A stretch of DNA of 30,787 nucleotides from CAYPZT01 sp964415435 (GCA_964415435.1 CAYPZT010000011.1:1-30787); one strand, 5' to 3'; positions 1-7,676 are shown, counted from the stretch's first letter. Made by a program: numbers and translations. Notes: generated by a model not told the origin, from the letters alone.

Positions 1-322
1 CTAAAATAGTCTTGCCATCGGAAAAAAAACTGCCTCTTTTAAATACAGGTTTAACAGTATCTTTTTCGTTTTGAACGGTATCCATGTGTGCGATAAACAA
101 ATAGGTTTTCCCTGGTTGTTTTTGTTTCATGTGAGCGATCACATTTCCAATATCTGCATTATTTTTGCTTCCAGAATTGTCTATCATAACGTTCCAGTTT
201 AAAGAGGCAAGCCTTTTCTTTAGGTACTCGGCCATTTTTTTCTCTTTTCCAGATGGAGATGGAATCTTGACGAGCTCTATAAAATTCTTCGTTAATGTGT
301 CACTGAAACTGTTACTTTTCAT
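1..322 (-). CDS. M20-family metallopeptidase, N-terminal part (runs off the window)
   Basis: About 107 codons are present, read from the ATG at 322 towards base 1; the C-terminal part lies outside. The fragment has the N-terminal pattern of peptidase T/ArgE/CPG2-type zinc exopeptidases: an N-terminal helix followed by KIPSPSGKE, a GNVIAHM strand, the metal-binding IAHMDTV motif, and SDGKTIL, which in family members precedes the GADDK zinc motif. The ATG overlaps the last 11 bases of the GNAT gene upstream, so the two are translationally coupled. Members hydrolyse peptides or N-acyl amino acids in the cytoplasm; the fragment does not show which. Family confidence is high, substrate unknown. 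Confidence 0.85.
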   Translation of the reverse strand, partial: MKSNSFSDTLTKNFIELVKIPSPSGKEKKMAEYLKKRLASLNWNVMIDNSGSKNNADIGNVIAHMKQKQPGKTYLFIAHMDTVQNEKDTVKPVFKRGSFFSDGKTIL

Positions 323-914
323 TTGGATTTAGTATATAAACTTGACAACCACATGCATGCCCATTTTTTACAAAGCAATTAGCCGGACAGGGATTGGCTA
401 GGTCAGGTAGTTCATCTTTAACCTGTGCCATCGATACCATTTCGAAGCCGGCTTTTTCAAGAATGCCTCGACTCTTGCTTTCTGCCTCTGTAAACCCCAT
501 AAAGCTCCATGAAGGTCGCTGCTCATGAGCAGTTTGAAATGCCAACTGTTTCATAACGGTATTTATATGTTGACCTCTCCAAGCCAAGTGAACTTTAGCG
601 GAACGTGGTTCAAACAGGTTATACTGTGGCCATTCGTTCATACCCTGATATCCTATTATTTCATCCCGTTCAAGATCAACGGCCATCAATGCCTGACCGC
701 GCGCAATGGTTTCCAAAATTTCATCCGGAGTAACGTCTAAAAGTGCTTTCTCCTGTACTCCATCCATTGCTCCCTGCAGTAGATCTAAAATAGGACTAAC
801 GTACATAGGACTAGGCTTTGTTATAAGAATGTTGGGCTTAAACAAGAGCTCCCCGGTATTTTTGAATGTATCCCAGATATCCGGTTGTGGCTGCCATTTT
901 TTTAATTCAGACAT
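312..914 (-). CDS. GNAT-like acetyltransferase with C-terminal Cys cluster
   Basis: 200 residues. The middle (about 70-165) looks like a GNAT N-acetyltransferase fold: a strand ALMAVDLERDEIIGYQGM, a helix after WRGQHINTVMKQLAFQTA, and the typical ending SRGILEKAGFEMV. The classical RxxGxG acetyl-CoA loop is not clear, so function is inferred from overall pattern. The C-terminus carries C176, C180, H187, C188 and C190 in a tight cluster that could bind metal. It is the first gene of an operon with the M20 peptidase (11-base overlap), pairing a possible N-acylase with a possible deacylase or peptidase. Expression probably passes through the terminator-containing leader at 937-1068. There is no Shine-Dalgarno before the ATG. 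Confidence 0.65.
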   Translation of the reverse strand: MSELKKWQPQPDIWDTFKNTGELLFKPNILITKPSPMYVSPILDLLQGAMDGVQEKALLDVTPDEILETIARGQALMAVDLERDEIIGYQGMNEWPQYNLFEPRSAKVHLAWRGQHINTVMKQLAFQTAHEQRPSWSFMGFTEAESKSRGILEKAGFEMVSMAQVKDELPDLANPCPANCFVKNGHACGCQVYILNPNEK

Positions 915-936
915 AGTTTTTTTAAATTTTTAATCC

Positions 937-965
937 AAAAAAAATCCCCCGATTCTTGTCGGGGG
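937..965 (-). terminator. Intrinsic terminator in the leader of the GNAT gene
   Basis: On the minus strand CCCCCGA (965-959) and TCGGGGG (952-946) form a perfect 7-bp stem with a 6-nt loop, followed after one A by eight T residues (944-937). It sits 22 nt upstream of the GNAT start, so it is either an attenuator or the end of a small RNA. Confidence 0.85.
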
Positions 966-986
966 CGAGTAACGCAAACAGTCTAT

Positions 987-1061
987 TTAGATCATAGACC
1001 TACTACCCACCCGTGGCATCCTCCTCAAAGAAGCACTGACTGTGAATAGTATGGTTTTCAT
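987..1061 (-). CDS. Possible leader peptide (24 codons)
   Basis: An ATG seven nucleotides after the predicted transcription start opens a 24-residue frame beginning MKTILFTVSASL. Its last twelve codons include four Arg codons (AGG AGG, CGG, AGG), and its TAA lies in the loop of the GTCTAT/ATAGAC hairpin. A translating ribosome would therefore affect leader folding. There is no Shine-Dalgarno, and the AGGAGG inside the frame could instead be a ribosome site for the in-frame GTG nine bases downstream. The frame could be chance. Confidence 0.2.
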   Translation of the reverse strand: MKTILFTVSASLRRMPRVGSRSMI

Positions 1062-1074
1062 ATATCTTACGGGA

Positions 1075-1103
1075 ATTATATTCTATAGGGCATTTAATGT
1101 CAA
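1075..1103 (-). promoter_or_regulatory. Consensus sigma70 promoter for the GNAT/M20 transcript
   Basis: On the minus strand TTGACA (1103-1098) and TATAAT (1080-1075) are separated by exactly 17 bp, a perfect match to both hexamers. The expected transcription start is about 1068, giving a leader of about 154 nt before the GNAT ATG, unlike most genes in this window. Confidence 0.85.
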
Positions 1104-1153
1104 GCTTACGGACAAAGAAACAGAAACGAAGACACTAAATGCTTCTGCTCCTA

Positions 1154-1159
1154 TATAAT
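1154..1159 (+). promoter_or_regulatory. -10 element, leaderless-type start
   Basis: TATAAT ends six bases before the ATG at 1166, so transcription should begin at or next to the start codon. No convincing -35 is visible at the right distance. This spacing decides the start against an in-frame ATG at 1139, which lies upstream of the -10. Confidence 0.6.
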
Positions 1160-1165
1160 ACTCAT

Positions 1166-1495
1166 ATGCAAACATTAGCCCTGGAGGATTGGAAAAAGGT
1201 AGAGCTTAAAGTAGGACAGATCAAGTCCGTAGAGCGGGTAGAAAACGCAGACAAGCTTTACAAGATCCTTGTTGATCTAGGCGAGGAGAACCTTCGGCAG
1301 ATCGTGAGCGGAATCGTGCCGTTCTATACCGTAGAGGAGCTTTTAGACAGAAAAATAATCGTGGTCGCCAATTTGGCCCCCGCAACTATAAGAGGTGTGG
1401 AGTCAAACGGGATGCTTTTGGCAGCCAGTGAGAATGGAAATGCAAAACTTCTTTCTGTACCAGACGATGTAATGCCAGGTACCATTATCCGCTGA
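1166..1495 (+). CDS. tRNA-binding-domain protein (MetG C-terminal / Trbp111-like)
   Basis: 109 residues from the ATG at 1166. The whole protein is one OB-fold tRNA-binding domain: DWKKVELKVGQI, ERVENADKLYKILVDLG, RQIVSGIV, KIIVVANLAPATIRGVESNGMLLAA and a GTIIR end. These match the family that occurs as the C-terminal extension of methionyl-tRNA synthetase, as free Trbp111, and as CsaA. It probably dimerises and binds tRNA structure, or supports a separate aminoacyl-tRNA synthetase; which one cannot be read from the sequence. An ATG at 1139 would add nine residues (MLLLLYNTH) that contain the promoter, so it is not used here. Confidence 0.9.
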   Translation: MQTLALEDWKKVELKVGQIKSVERVENADKLYKILVDLGEENLRQIVSGIVPFYTVEELLDRKIIVVANLAPATIRGVESNGMLLAASENGNAKLLSVPDDVMPGTIIR

Positions 1496-1543
1496 TCGCT
1501 GGCTTGCATAAAAAACGTCTTAAGCCTACAATTATAGATACCA

Positions 1544-2425
1544 ATGAGAACCCCAATGAGAAAAAAACTATTCCTTCTTTTGATTCTCCTTATTATGTTC
1601 GGGGCCTTTATAGCAGTTCGCTATTATATTTTAAATACGCAGAATGTTAACGGACGCATCCGTGTAACCTCGTCTCCAACTGCGACCGTATTTATAAATA
1701 ACTTGGTTGTCGGCAGGACGCCATTTGAGGATAAATATAAAAGTGGTGAGTATATCTTGAAGCTTATTCCTGAAAAAACAGCAACAGAAACAGCTTCTTG
1801 GCAGGGGAAAATCCAAATATACAAAAATGCGCTGACTTATGTAAATCGTGAACTGGGCACTTCTGACTTAGGCTCTGCAGGCGAAATTTTTACCATCACA
1901 AAAATGGAAAAACCGCCTGCCAACTCATCACTAGGCGAGATATATGTTGAGACTGAACCTCAGGGTGCGATCGTATATCTAGATAACGATGAGAAAGGTG
2001 TAGCTCCGCTTATTCTTGCTGATGTAATAAAGGGAGATCATGAGCTTTCCGTATTCATGCCGGGTTTCTTAAGGAGGACGCAAAAAGTAAATGTCGATTC
2101 AGGTTACAGGGTGAATGCCAGTTTCAAATTGGCATTTGACCCAAACCAGCAAAGACTCTCTTCCATAACTCCTGTTCCGACTAAGGAGGCTTCGTCAAGC
2201 GCGGCAACCACCCCGACGAAAGAACAGGTAAAAATACTGGATACTCCTACAGGATGGCTCCGGGTACGCAGCGATCCATCCGTTGACGCCTCAGAATCGG
2301 CAAGAGTAAATCCCGGGGAAACATTCGATATCCTTGAAGAGCAGGAAGGCTGGTATCGTATACAGTATAATTCAACAACTTCAGGCTGGGTCTATTCGCA
2401 GTACGCTCAAAAGATAACTGAGTAA
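1544..2425 (+). CDS. Membrane-anchored PEGA-repeat protein with C-terminal SH3 domain
   Basis: 293 residues. One transmembrane helix or uncleaved signal anchor (about 6-27) follows a basic N-terminus. Two PEGA domains follow: GRIRVTSSPTATVFINNLVVGRTPFE (about 37-112) and GEIYVETEPQGAIVYLDNDEKGVAP (about 131-197). After a Ser/Thr/Pro linker (about 205-230) comes a bacterial SH3 domain (about 230-290) with WLRVRSDPS, GETFDILEEQEGWYRIQY and GWVYSQY. PEGA and SH3b domains are usual in extracytoplasmic proteins bound to the wall or S-layer, so this is probably an envelope protein of unknown task. A TATAGA -10 ends five bases before the ATG at 1544; an in-frame ATG at 1556 is an alternative. It converges with the next gene, leaving only 11 bp and no obvious terminator. 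Confidence 0.85.
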   Translation: MRTPMRKKLFLLLILLIMFGAFIAVRYYILNTQNVNGRIRVTSSPTATVFINNLVVGRTPFEDKYKSGEYILKLIPEKTATETASWQGKIQIYKNALTYVNRELGTSDLGSAGEIFTITKMEKPPANSSLGEIYVETEPQGAIVYLDNDEKGVAPLILADVIKGDHELSVFMPGFLRRTQKVNVDSGYRVNASFKLAFDPNQQRLSSITPVPTKEASSSAATTPTKEQVKILDTPTGWLRVRSDPSVDASESARVNPGETFDILEEQEGWYRIQYNSTTSGWVYSQYAQKITE

Positions 2426-2436
2426 AAAAACACTTC

Positions 2437-3549
2437 TTACTTTTCCTTCCAGATGAACCGGTTGTACATGAAGTAGGAGTATGGAATGACAAGAAAGAGA
2501 ATGATGAGGAAGTTAAACCCTAAAGGATAAAAAAGTATTTTCCCCAATACGGCAGTTAACAGGAATATGCCAGCGGTCTGGATAAGTATCGAAGGGAATG
2601 AAACAAGGTTAAACTTAATGAACTTAAATGTATAGACACTGAGTTTATGCTCTAATCGTTTATGGGAAAAAGCCCAGAAATTATTGAGAAGAAAGTTTGA
2701 AAGAATTGCAGTTTCTGCGCTTATCATTTTTGCAATCTCAACATTCAAGCGGAAGTAGTGATACCCGACATACAGTAGGATTGTATCAACGATAAAACCC
2801 GTACCTCCCACGATGATGTACTTTATGAAAGGTGAGTGTGTCAGGACATAAATAAGACTGGTCAGGCTGTATTGGACCGCGTTGATTTTAGATTCTCCTA
2901 TCGTTCTATCTCTAAAATGAATAGGAACTTCTTTGATGACTGCTTTTCTTTTGATGGCGAAATCTAGCAAGGCTACCTGAAAAACATAGCCGCTGTAGTT
3001 TTTGATATGATCTGATGCTTCTTTAATAATCCAAGTTTTTATTCCGCGGTAACCGCCTGTCCAGTCTGTCACACCAGGCTTCATGAATCCGAAGCGAATT
3101 ATTAGATTTCCTACCACTGAAAAAAACTTCCTGTGAAATCCCCAATCGCCGGGAATAGAGCCGCCTTTTATATAGCGTGAGCCGATTACGAAGTCTGCTC
3201 CTTTTTCAATCTCCCGCAGAAAGTTAGGTATCTCTTTTGGATCGTGAGAAAGATCTGCATCCATCTCAAAGATAAGGTAAGGCTGGATTTTTTCAATCGC
3301 CGTCTGGAAGCCCTGTACATATGCCTTTCCGAGACCGTTTTTCTCCGTCCTCAAAAGGTGAAGTGTTTTATGTTTTTTTATGAGTTCCTTTACGAGCTCC
3401 TCGGTCTTATCGGTAGACTTGCTGTCGACTACTAGTATATTAATTTCCCAATTAGTGTTGCTCTTAGTTGCCTCATAAATCTGGGGGATTATTTTTTCAA
3501 TATTCCCAGCTTCGTTGTATGTCGGTAGAACAATAACAGCTTTTCTCAT
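2437..3549 (-). CDS. Polyprenyl-phosphate glycosyltransferase (GT2, DPM1-like) fused to GtrA domain
   Basis: 370 residues. The N-terminal 230 are a GT2 glycosyltransferase: VIVLPTYNEAGNI, the FEMDADLSHDP metal-binding DxD site (97-99), and VIGSRYIKGGSIPGDWG, typical of dolichol/undecaprenyl-phosphate mannosyl- or glucosyltransferases. The usual VVDDGS loop reads VVDSKS. From about 240 a GtrA domain with four membrane helices follows (KYIIVGGTGFIVDTILLYVGY, LSNFLLNNFWAF, and two more), a family linked to lipid-linked sugar transfer across the membrane. The protein probably loads a sugar on a polyprenyl carrier at the inner face. It is last in the sugar-nucleotide cluster, two bases after the UDP-glucuronate decarboxylase stop, implying use of those sugars. 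The donor is unknown. Confidence 0.85.
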   Translation of the reverse strand: MRKAVIVLPTYNEAGNIEKIIPQIYEATKSNTNWEINILVVDSKSTDKTEELVKELIKKHKTLHLLRTEKNGLGKAYVQGFQTAIEKIQPYLIFEMDADLSHDPKEIPNFLREIEKGADFVIGSRYIKGGSIPGDWGFHRKFFSVVGNLIIRFGFMKPGVTDWTGGYRGIKTWIIKEASDHIKNYSGYVFQVALLDFAIKRKAVIKEVPIHFRDRTIGESKINAVQYSLTSLIYVLTHSPFIKYIIVGGTGFIVDTILLYVGYHYFRLNVEIAKMISAETAILSNFLLNNFWAFSHKRLEHKLSVYTFKFIKFNLVSFPSILIQTAGIFLLTAVLGKILFYPLGFNFLIILFLVIPYSYFMYNRFIWKEK

Positions 3550-3551
3550 AG

Positions 3552-4499
3552 TTAGTCAGATTTGATATAGCTTATCATTTTTTTCAAACCTTCTTCAAAT
3601 GAAACGTTAGGTTTCCACTGAAGCATTTCGGTAGCTTTGGTGATATCGGGTCTGCGGCGAAGCGGATCGTCTTGAGGAAGTTTTTCACTGAATATAATCT
3701 CACTTTTCGAATCTGTTGCTCTTTTGACGGCCTCAGCATATTCTAAAACCGTGTGTTCGTCAGGAGAACCGATATTTATGACTTCTCCGTCAAAGTTGGA
3801 AAACATGAAGCTTATAAGTCCTCTGACCGTATCGTCAACGTAACATAGTGAGCGTGTTTGTTTGCCGTCACCATAGATGGTTATTGGTTTTCCTGCAAGA
3901 GCCTGGTTTATAAAGATAACGATCATTCGCATGTCATCTTTGAGCATACGAGGTCCATAGGTATTGAAGATGCGTACGATACGTACAGGTAATTTATAGG
4001 TTCGGTAATAATAGGAGGTAATTGTTTCACCAAAGCGTTTCGCCTCATCATACACAGAGCGCGGACCTATAGTGGATACATTTCCCCTGTAGTCCTCTTT
4101 CTGGGGGTGTTCTTTTGGATCTCCATATACCTCAGAAGTTGAAGCAAATAAGAAAGAGGCGTTATTTTTATGTGCAAACTTGAGAAGTTCGAGCGTCCCC
4201 TGCGTATTCACAAGCATCGTTTCCATCGGAAGTGAGTGATAACTAAGCGGGCTATGGTGATTTGGTGAAGCAGGAGAAGCAAGGTGAAAGACTGCATCTA
4301 TTTTTACATCCAGAGAAACAGGCTGAGTAACGTCGTGATTGAGGAAATGAAAATTTGGATTTCCATCAAGACTTTTAAGATTCTCTTTATTACCTGTTAA
4401 GAGATTGTCGATGCAATACACAGAATGATTTTCTTTTATCAGCGCTTCGCACAAGTGAGAGCCTATAAAACCGGCTCCTCCGGTCACTACTATATTCAT
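3552..4499 (-). CDS. UDP-glucuronate decarboxylase (UDP-xylose synthase-like), SDR family
   Basis: 315 residues. An extended short-chain dehydrogenase with the NAD-binding GGAGFIG loop (7-13), the TSEVYGDP segment (121-128) and the YxxxK pair Y150/K154. HLASPASP (72-79) and STIGPRSVYDEAKR (142-155) are hallmarks of UXS enzymes, which turn UDP-glucuronate into UDP-xylose via a 4-keto intermediate. The gene directly upstream, six bases away, is the UDP-glucose dehydrogenase that would make its substrate, which supports the call. A related 4-epimerase or dehydratase is less likely. Confidence 0.85.
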   Translation of the reverse strand: MNIVVTGGAGFIGSHLCEALIKENHSVYCIDNLLTGNKENLKSLDGNPNFHFLNHDVTQPVSLDVKIDAVFHLASPASPNHHSPLSYHSLPMETMLVNTQGTLELLKFAHKNNASFLFASTSEVYGDPKEHPQKEDYRGNVSTIGPRSVYDEAKRFGETITSYYYRTYKLPVRIVRIFNTYGPRMLKDDMRMIVIFINQALAGKPITIYGDGKQTRSLCYVDDTVRGLISFMFSNFDGEVINIGSPDEHTVLEYAEAVKRATDSKSEIIFSEKLPQDDPLRRRPDITKATEMLQWKPNVSFEEGLKKMISYIKSD

Positions 4500-4505
4500 A
4501 TTTCG

Positions 4506-5822
4506 TTAAAGAACAGGTTGGCGCCCCGTTGAGATATATGTGAATCCAAGTTTTTGGAGCGTCTCCGGGTGATAGATATTCCTTCCGTCAAAAATAACCG
4601 GCTTTTTCATGAGCGACTTTACCTTATTGAGATCAGCCTGTTTAAATTCATTCCATTCGGTTACGATGCAGAGCGCATCCGCTCCTTTCACTGCTTCGTA
4701 TGGGTCCTTGGCATAGCGAAGTTTATCGCCGTAGATTTTTTTTATGTTTTCTGAGGCTGCCTGATCATAAACTACTACACTGTGACCGTTTTTTAGTAGA
4801 TCGTCAATAATAGAAAGAGAGGGTGCTTGTCTTATGTCGTCAGTATTTGGTTTAAAGCTAAGTCCCCACAAGGCGACTATGAGGGAAGTGGTTTGATTAT
4901 TCCTCTTGAAGTAGTTGTTAAATTTATCTATGAAATTGGTGCGAGTTTCCTCATTTATCGTATCAACTGACTTCAGAAGAGTAGTATCAACGCCATATTC
5001 GTTGCCAATACTGATAAGCGCCTTCACGTCTTTCGGAAAACAGGAACCCCCATATCCGATGCCGGGATCAATAAAGACATTTCCGATACGTTTATCAAGT
5101 CCCACACCGTCAAGGACTGTTTCAACGTCGGCTCCTGTTTTTTCGCAGTAAAAAGAAATCAAATTTGCAAACGAGATTTTTGTTGCAAGCATGGCATTTG
5201 ACGTGTATTTGATGAGTTCAGCCGAGGCAAGATCTGTCACGACACGTTTTCCGCTTAGAGGCTCATGAAGCTGAAGGAGAAGGTCAACTGCCTGTTTGGA
5301 CTTGGAACCAATAACCACCCTGTCAGTGTAGAGGGTGTCATTAATCGCGGTACCTTCGCGCAAAAATTCCGGACAAGAGGCGACTGCGACGGTTGCATCC
5401 GCAGGTTTATTTTTATTGAGTATCTCTTCGACCTTTTTATTGGTTCCGACCGGAACGGTGCTTTTGCATGAAACAACAGTAAAACCTTTCTTTAAATGTT
5501 TTGCTATCTGCTCGGACACAGCAAAAACAGTCGAAAGATCTGCTTCGCCGGTTTTTTTGGGAGGGGTTCCTACGGTAATAAAGACGATTTCTGACTCAGG
5601 AATTGCTTCTTCATATGAATTGGTAAATAACAATCTCTTTGATTCAAGATTTTTCTTAAGAAGTTCCTGCAGACCCGGCTCATAGATGATAGGATCACCG
5701 CTTTTTAGTCGTTCAAGTTTCTCTGCAGTATGTCCTACCACCCAAACCTTATTTCCAAAGTCGGCGAATATGCATGCAGTAACAAGACCGACGTATCCGT
5801 GACCAATAAAAGTTATTGTCAT
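4506..5822 (-). CDS. ugd: UDP-glucose 6-dehydrogenase
   Basis: 438 residues, normal length for the UDP-glucose/GDP-mannose dehydrogenase family. The N-terminal NAD domain starts ITFIGHGYVGLVTACIFADFG. The central region has the conserved ASCPEFLREGTAI. The catalytic Cys is C261 in GIGYGGSCFPKDV. The C-terminal domain includes LWGLSFKPNTDDIR and GADALCIVTEWNEF. It oxidises UDP-glucose twice to UDP-glucuronate in the cytoplasm. With the next gene it forms a UDP-glucose to UDP-glucuronate to UDP-xylose route. GDP-mannose dehydrogenase is possible but less consistent with the neighbour. Confidence 0.92.
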   Translation of the reverse strand: MTITFIGHGYVGLVTACIFADFGNKVWVVGHTAEKLERLKSGDPIIYEPGLQELLKKNLESKRLLFTNSYEEAIPESEIVFITVGTPPKKTGEADLSTVFAVSEQIAKHLKKGFTVVSCKSTVPVGTNKKVEEILNKNKPADATVAVASCPEFLREGTAINDTLYTDRVVIGSKSKQAVDLLLQLHEPLSGKRVVTDLASAELIKYTSNAMLATKISFANLISFYCEKTGADVETVLDGVGLDKRIGNVFIDPGIGYGGSCFPKDVKALISIGNEYGVDTTLLKSVDTINEETRTNFIDKFNNYFKRNNQTTSLIVALWGLSFKPNTDDIRQAPSLSIIDDLLKNGHSVVVYDQAASENIKKIYGDKLRYAKDPYEAVKGADALCIVTEWNEFKQADLNKVKSLMKKPVIFDGRNIYHPETLQKLGFTYISTGRQPVL

Positions 5823-5830
5823 AACGTTAC

Positions 5831-5859
5831 ATAATATAGGAATATCCCCTAAAATACAA
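5831..5859 (-). promoter_or_regulatory. Promoter for the ugd operon
   Basis: On the minus strand TTGTAT (5859-5854), a 17-bp spacer and TATTAT (5836-5831), ending eight bases before the ugd ATG. The mRNA would have almost no leader. Confidence 0.5.
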
Positions 5860-5860
5860 G

Positions 5861-6697
5861 TTAACCAGCTTGACGTTTCATCTCTTCCAGCCCTTCTATA
5901 AAAGACCTCATTCTCACGAAATTATTTTTCTTGCTTTTGATCACAGAGTAACGCGAGCGGGGGGCTTTTCCCTTGGAATATACGTCGAGGGAGACAGGTT
6001 TGATCAAGTTTGCATCAAGGTCAAACGTTTCAGCGATTTTCAACGCTATATCAAACGGAGAGAGGCTTGAAGAGCCGACCAAGTGGTACACAGATGGTTC
6101 GTATTCATGAAATAGGTGCTCAAGTCCGTAAGCAATGTCATCGATAAATGTTGGTGTTATTAATGAATCGTTGATCATATAAAGTTCTTTTTTGTTTTCA
6201 AGGTGAAACTTGAGCGATCTAACAATATCCTTTTTCGCCTCAAACATGGCGCGGTACGGATAGGCAATCCTGACGATCATTCCTCTGTTGCCAACGATTT
6301 TTTCTGATTCAAACTTAGTGCTGGCGTAGACGCCTACAGGATGGGGCTGACTATCCTCGTAATAGGGAGGATTCGTTCCATCAAAAACAAAATCGGTCGA
6401 AAGAAGGATGAAACGTTTCCCTTTTTTTTGCGTTGCTTCAAAGACGTTTTTTGTCCCGACCACGTTTATCTTGTATGCTTTTTCTTTTTCTTCCTCAGCC
6501 TTATCGACCAAAGTGTACGCAGCCATATGCAGTACTATGTCGAAATCCAAAGGATCTACGGTATTCTCAACACTTTGTTTGTCCGTTATGTCCATCTCAT
6601 TATGAGGAAGGTCAATAAAATGAATCTTGTCTGCAAGGAGCTGTTTTATTCGGGAACCGACGAGGCCGTTTCCTCCGGTAAGAGCAACTTTAAGCAT
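5861..6697 (-). CDS. rmlD: dTDP-4-dehydrorhamnose reductase-like SDR
   Basis: 278 residues, close to usual RmlD length. It has an NAD(P)-binding loop LTGGNGLVG (6-14), the HMAAYTLVDKAEEE segment (57-70) typical of RmlD, LLSTDFVFDG (98-107) and the Y124/K128 pair in VYASTKFESE. RmlD reduces dTDP-4-keto-rhamnose to dTDP-rhamnose, the last step of the pathway that RmlB begins. Its ATG overlaps the last eight bases of rmlB, so translation is coupled. rmlA and rmlC are not in the window; a different 4-keto sugar product cannot be excluded. Confidence 0.8.
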   Translation of the reverse strand: MLKVALTGGNGLVGSRIKQLLADKIHFIDLPHNEMDITDKQSVENTVDPLDFDIVLHMAAYTLVDKAEEEKEKAYKINVVGTKNVFEATQKKGKRFILLSTDFVFDGTNPPYYEDSQPHPVGVYASTKFESEKIVGNRGMIVRIAYPYRAMFEAKKDIVRSLKFHLENKKELYMINDSLITPTFIDDIAYGLEHLFHEYEPSVYHLVGSSSLSPFDIALKIAETFDLDANLIKPVSLDVYSKGKAPRSRYSVIKSKKNNFVRMRSFIEGLEEMKRQAG

Positions 6698-7658
6698 ATT
6701 TCAACTTAGTCCACCAATCTTTATGTGTCGTATACCAGTCTATAGTCTTTTTCAGACTTTCTTCGAACGAATGTGCAGGCTTCCAGCCGAGCTCCTGACT
6801 TGTTTCCGACCAATCTATGGCATAGCGGCGATCATGTCCTGGCCTATCTTTCACGAATTCGATAGTGCTTTCATCTTTGCCCATCATTTTAAGAATCATT
6901 CGAATAACATCGATATTAGATATGTCCTCAACGAGCCCGCCTATAAGATAAGTTTTTCCGGGTTGTCCTTTTTGGAGAACAGCTTCAATAGCCCGGCAGT
7001 GATCCTCAACATAGAGCCAGTCTCGGACATACAGGCCATCACCATATACCGGTACTTTCTTTCCTTCGAGTATATTTGTTACTGCAAGAGGTATTAGTTT
7101 TTCCGGATACTGATAGGGACCGAAATTATTCGAACAGTTCGAAATGGTAACGGGAAGCCCGTAGGTCGTGTGATAGGCGCGTACAAGATGGTCTGAAGAT
7201 GCTTTGGAGGCCGCATAAGGGCTTCGCGGCGCATAACAGGTGTTGAGGGTAAACTTTTCTTTTGTATTAAGCTCAAGACTACCGAACACTTCATCGGTCG
7301 ATATGTGATGAAATCTTTTTTTGTGCTTGAGTGCGGAAAGCAACAGGACATGTGTGCCTTCAATGTTCGTCTTTACGAAAGGCGAAGCATCGGTGATAGA
7401 TCTGTCGACATGTGACTCGGCTGCGAAGTGAACGATAAGATCAGTGTCTGCGACAAGTTTATCTACAAGAAGGCTGTCACAAATATCGCCTTTTACGAAT
7501 GTATAGTTGGGACTGGTAATATCAGATAAACTCTCTAAATTGCCTGCATAGGTAAGAAGGTCAAGATTTACGATCGAGTCCTGGGGTTGATTCCGAAGCC
7601 AGTAGTGGACGAAATTCGAACCAATAAACCCAGCCCCACCTGTGACTAAAAGTTTCAT
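6690..7658 (-). CDS. rmlB: dTDP-glucose 4,6-dehydratase
   Basis: 322 residues, typical for RmlB. Motifs in order: LLVTGGAGFIGSNFVHYWL with the NAD loop, LTYAGNLESL, the HFAAESHVDRSI segment (78-89), STDEVFGSL with the T121-D122-E123 catalytic triad, Y148/K152 in SPYAASKASSDHLV, and NCSNNFGPYQYPEKLIP. It removes water from dTDP-glucose to give dTDP-4-keto-6-deoxyglucose for rhamnose. It is first in its operon, with an extended -10 six bases before the ATG that lies within a palindrome. The C-terminal KPAHSFEESLKKTIDWY is also typical. Confidence 0.93.
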   Translation of the reverse strand: MKLLVTGGAGFIGSNFVHYWLRNQPQDSIVNLDLLTYAGNLESLSDITSPNYTFVKGDICDSLLVDKLVADTDLIVHFAAESHVDRSITDASPFVKTNIEGTHVLLLSALKHKKRFHHISTDEVFGSLELNTKEKFTLNTCYAPRSPYAASKASSDHLVRAYHTTYGLPVTISNCSNNFGPYQYPEKLIPLAVTNILEGKKVPVYGDGLYVRDWLYVEDHCRAIEAVLQKGQPGKTYLIGGLVEDISNIDVIRMILKMMGKDESTIEFVKDRPGHDRRYAIDWSETSQELGWKPAHSFEESLKKTIDWYTTHKDWWTKLKYA

Positions 7659-7659
7659 A

Positions 7660-7676
7660 TTTTGATTATATCAAAA
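7660..7676 (-). promoter_or_regulatory. rmlB extended -10 inside a 17-bp palindrome
   Basis: TTTTGAT-TAT-ATCAAAA has perfect 7-bp arms. The minus-strand TATAAT (7670-7665) lies within it, preceded by TGA as an extended -10, and ends six bases before the rmlB ATG. A protein bound to the palindrome would block RNA polymerase. AT-rich palindromes also arise by chance. Confidence 0.5.

Larger units (their letters stand above)
937..1068 (-). promoter_or_regulatory. Structured leader RNA (attenuator or riboswitch-like), or a small terminated ncRNA
   Basis: Between the promoter and the GNAT gene lies about 130 nt ending in an intrinsic terminator. Three further helices can be drawn. GTCTAT/ATAGAC (981-986 with 994-999) has a 7-nt loop. 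GGGUGGGUA (minus strand 1012-1004) pairs along 9 positions, including two G-U pairs, with UACUCGCCC (971-963); this takes three C residues of the terminator's 5' arm. ACAGTC (978-983) can also pair with GACTGT (1038-1043) and competes with the first hairpin. This is the architecture of a terminator/antiterminator switch. I do not recognise a known riboswitch class or T-box. An independent small RNA is the main alternative. Confidence 0.6.

Noticed and set aside
937..1068. A T-box reading of the GGGTGGGTA segment in the GNAT leader.
   Set aside because: The T-box consensus GGGTGGNACC and a specifier loop are not present, and the terminator does not share the motif.
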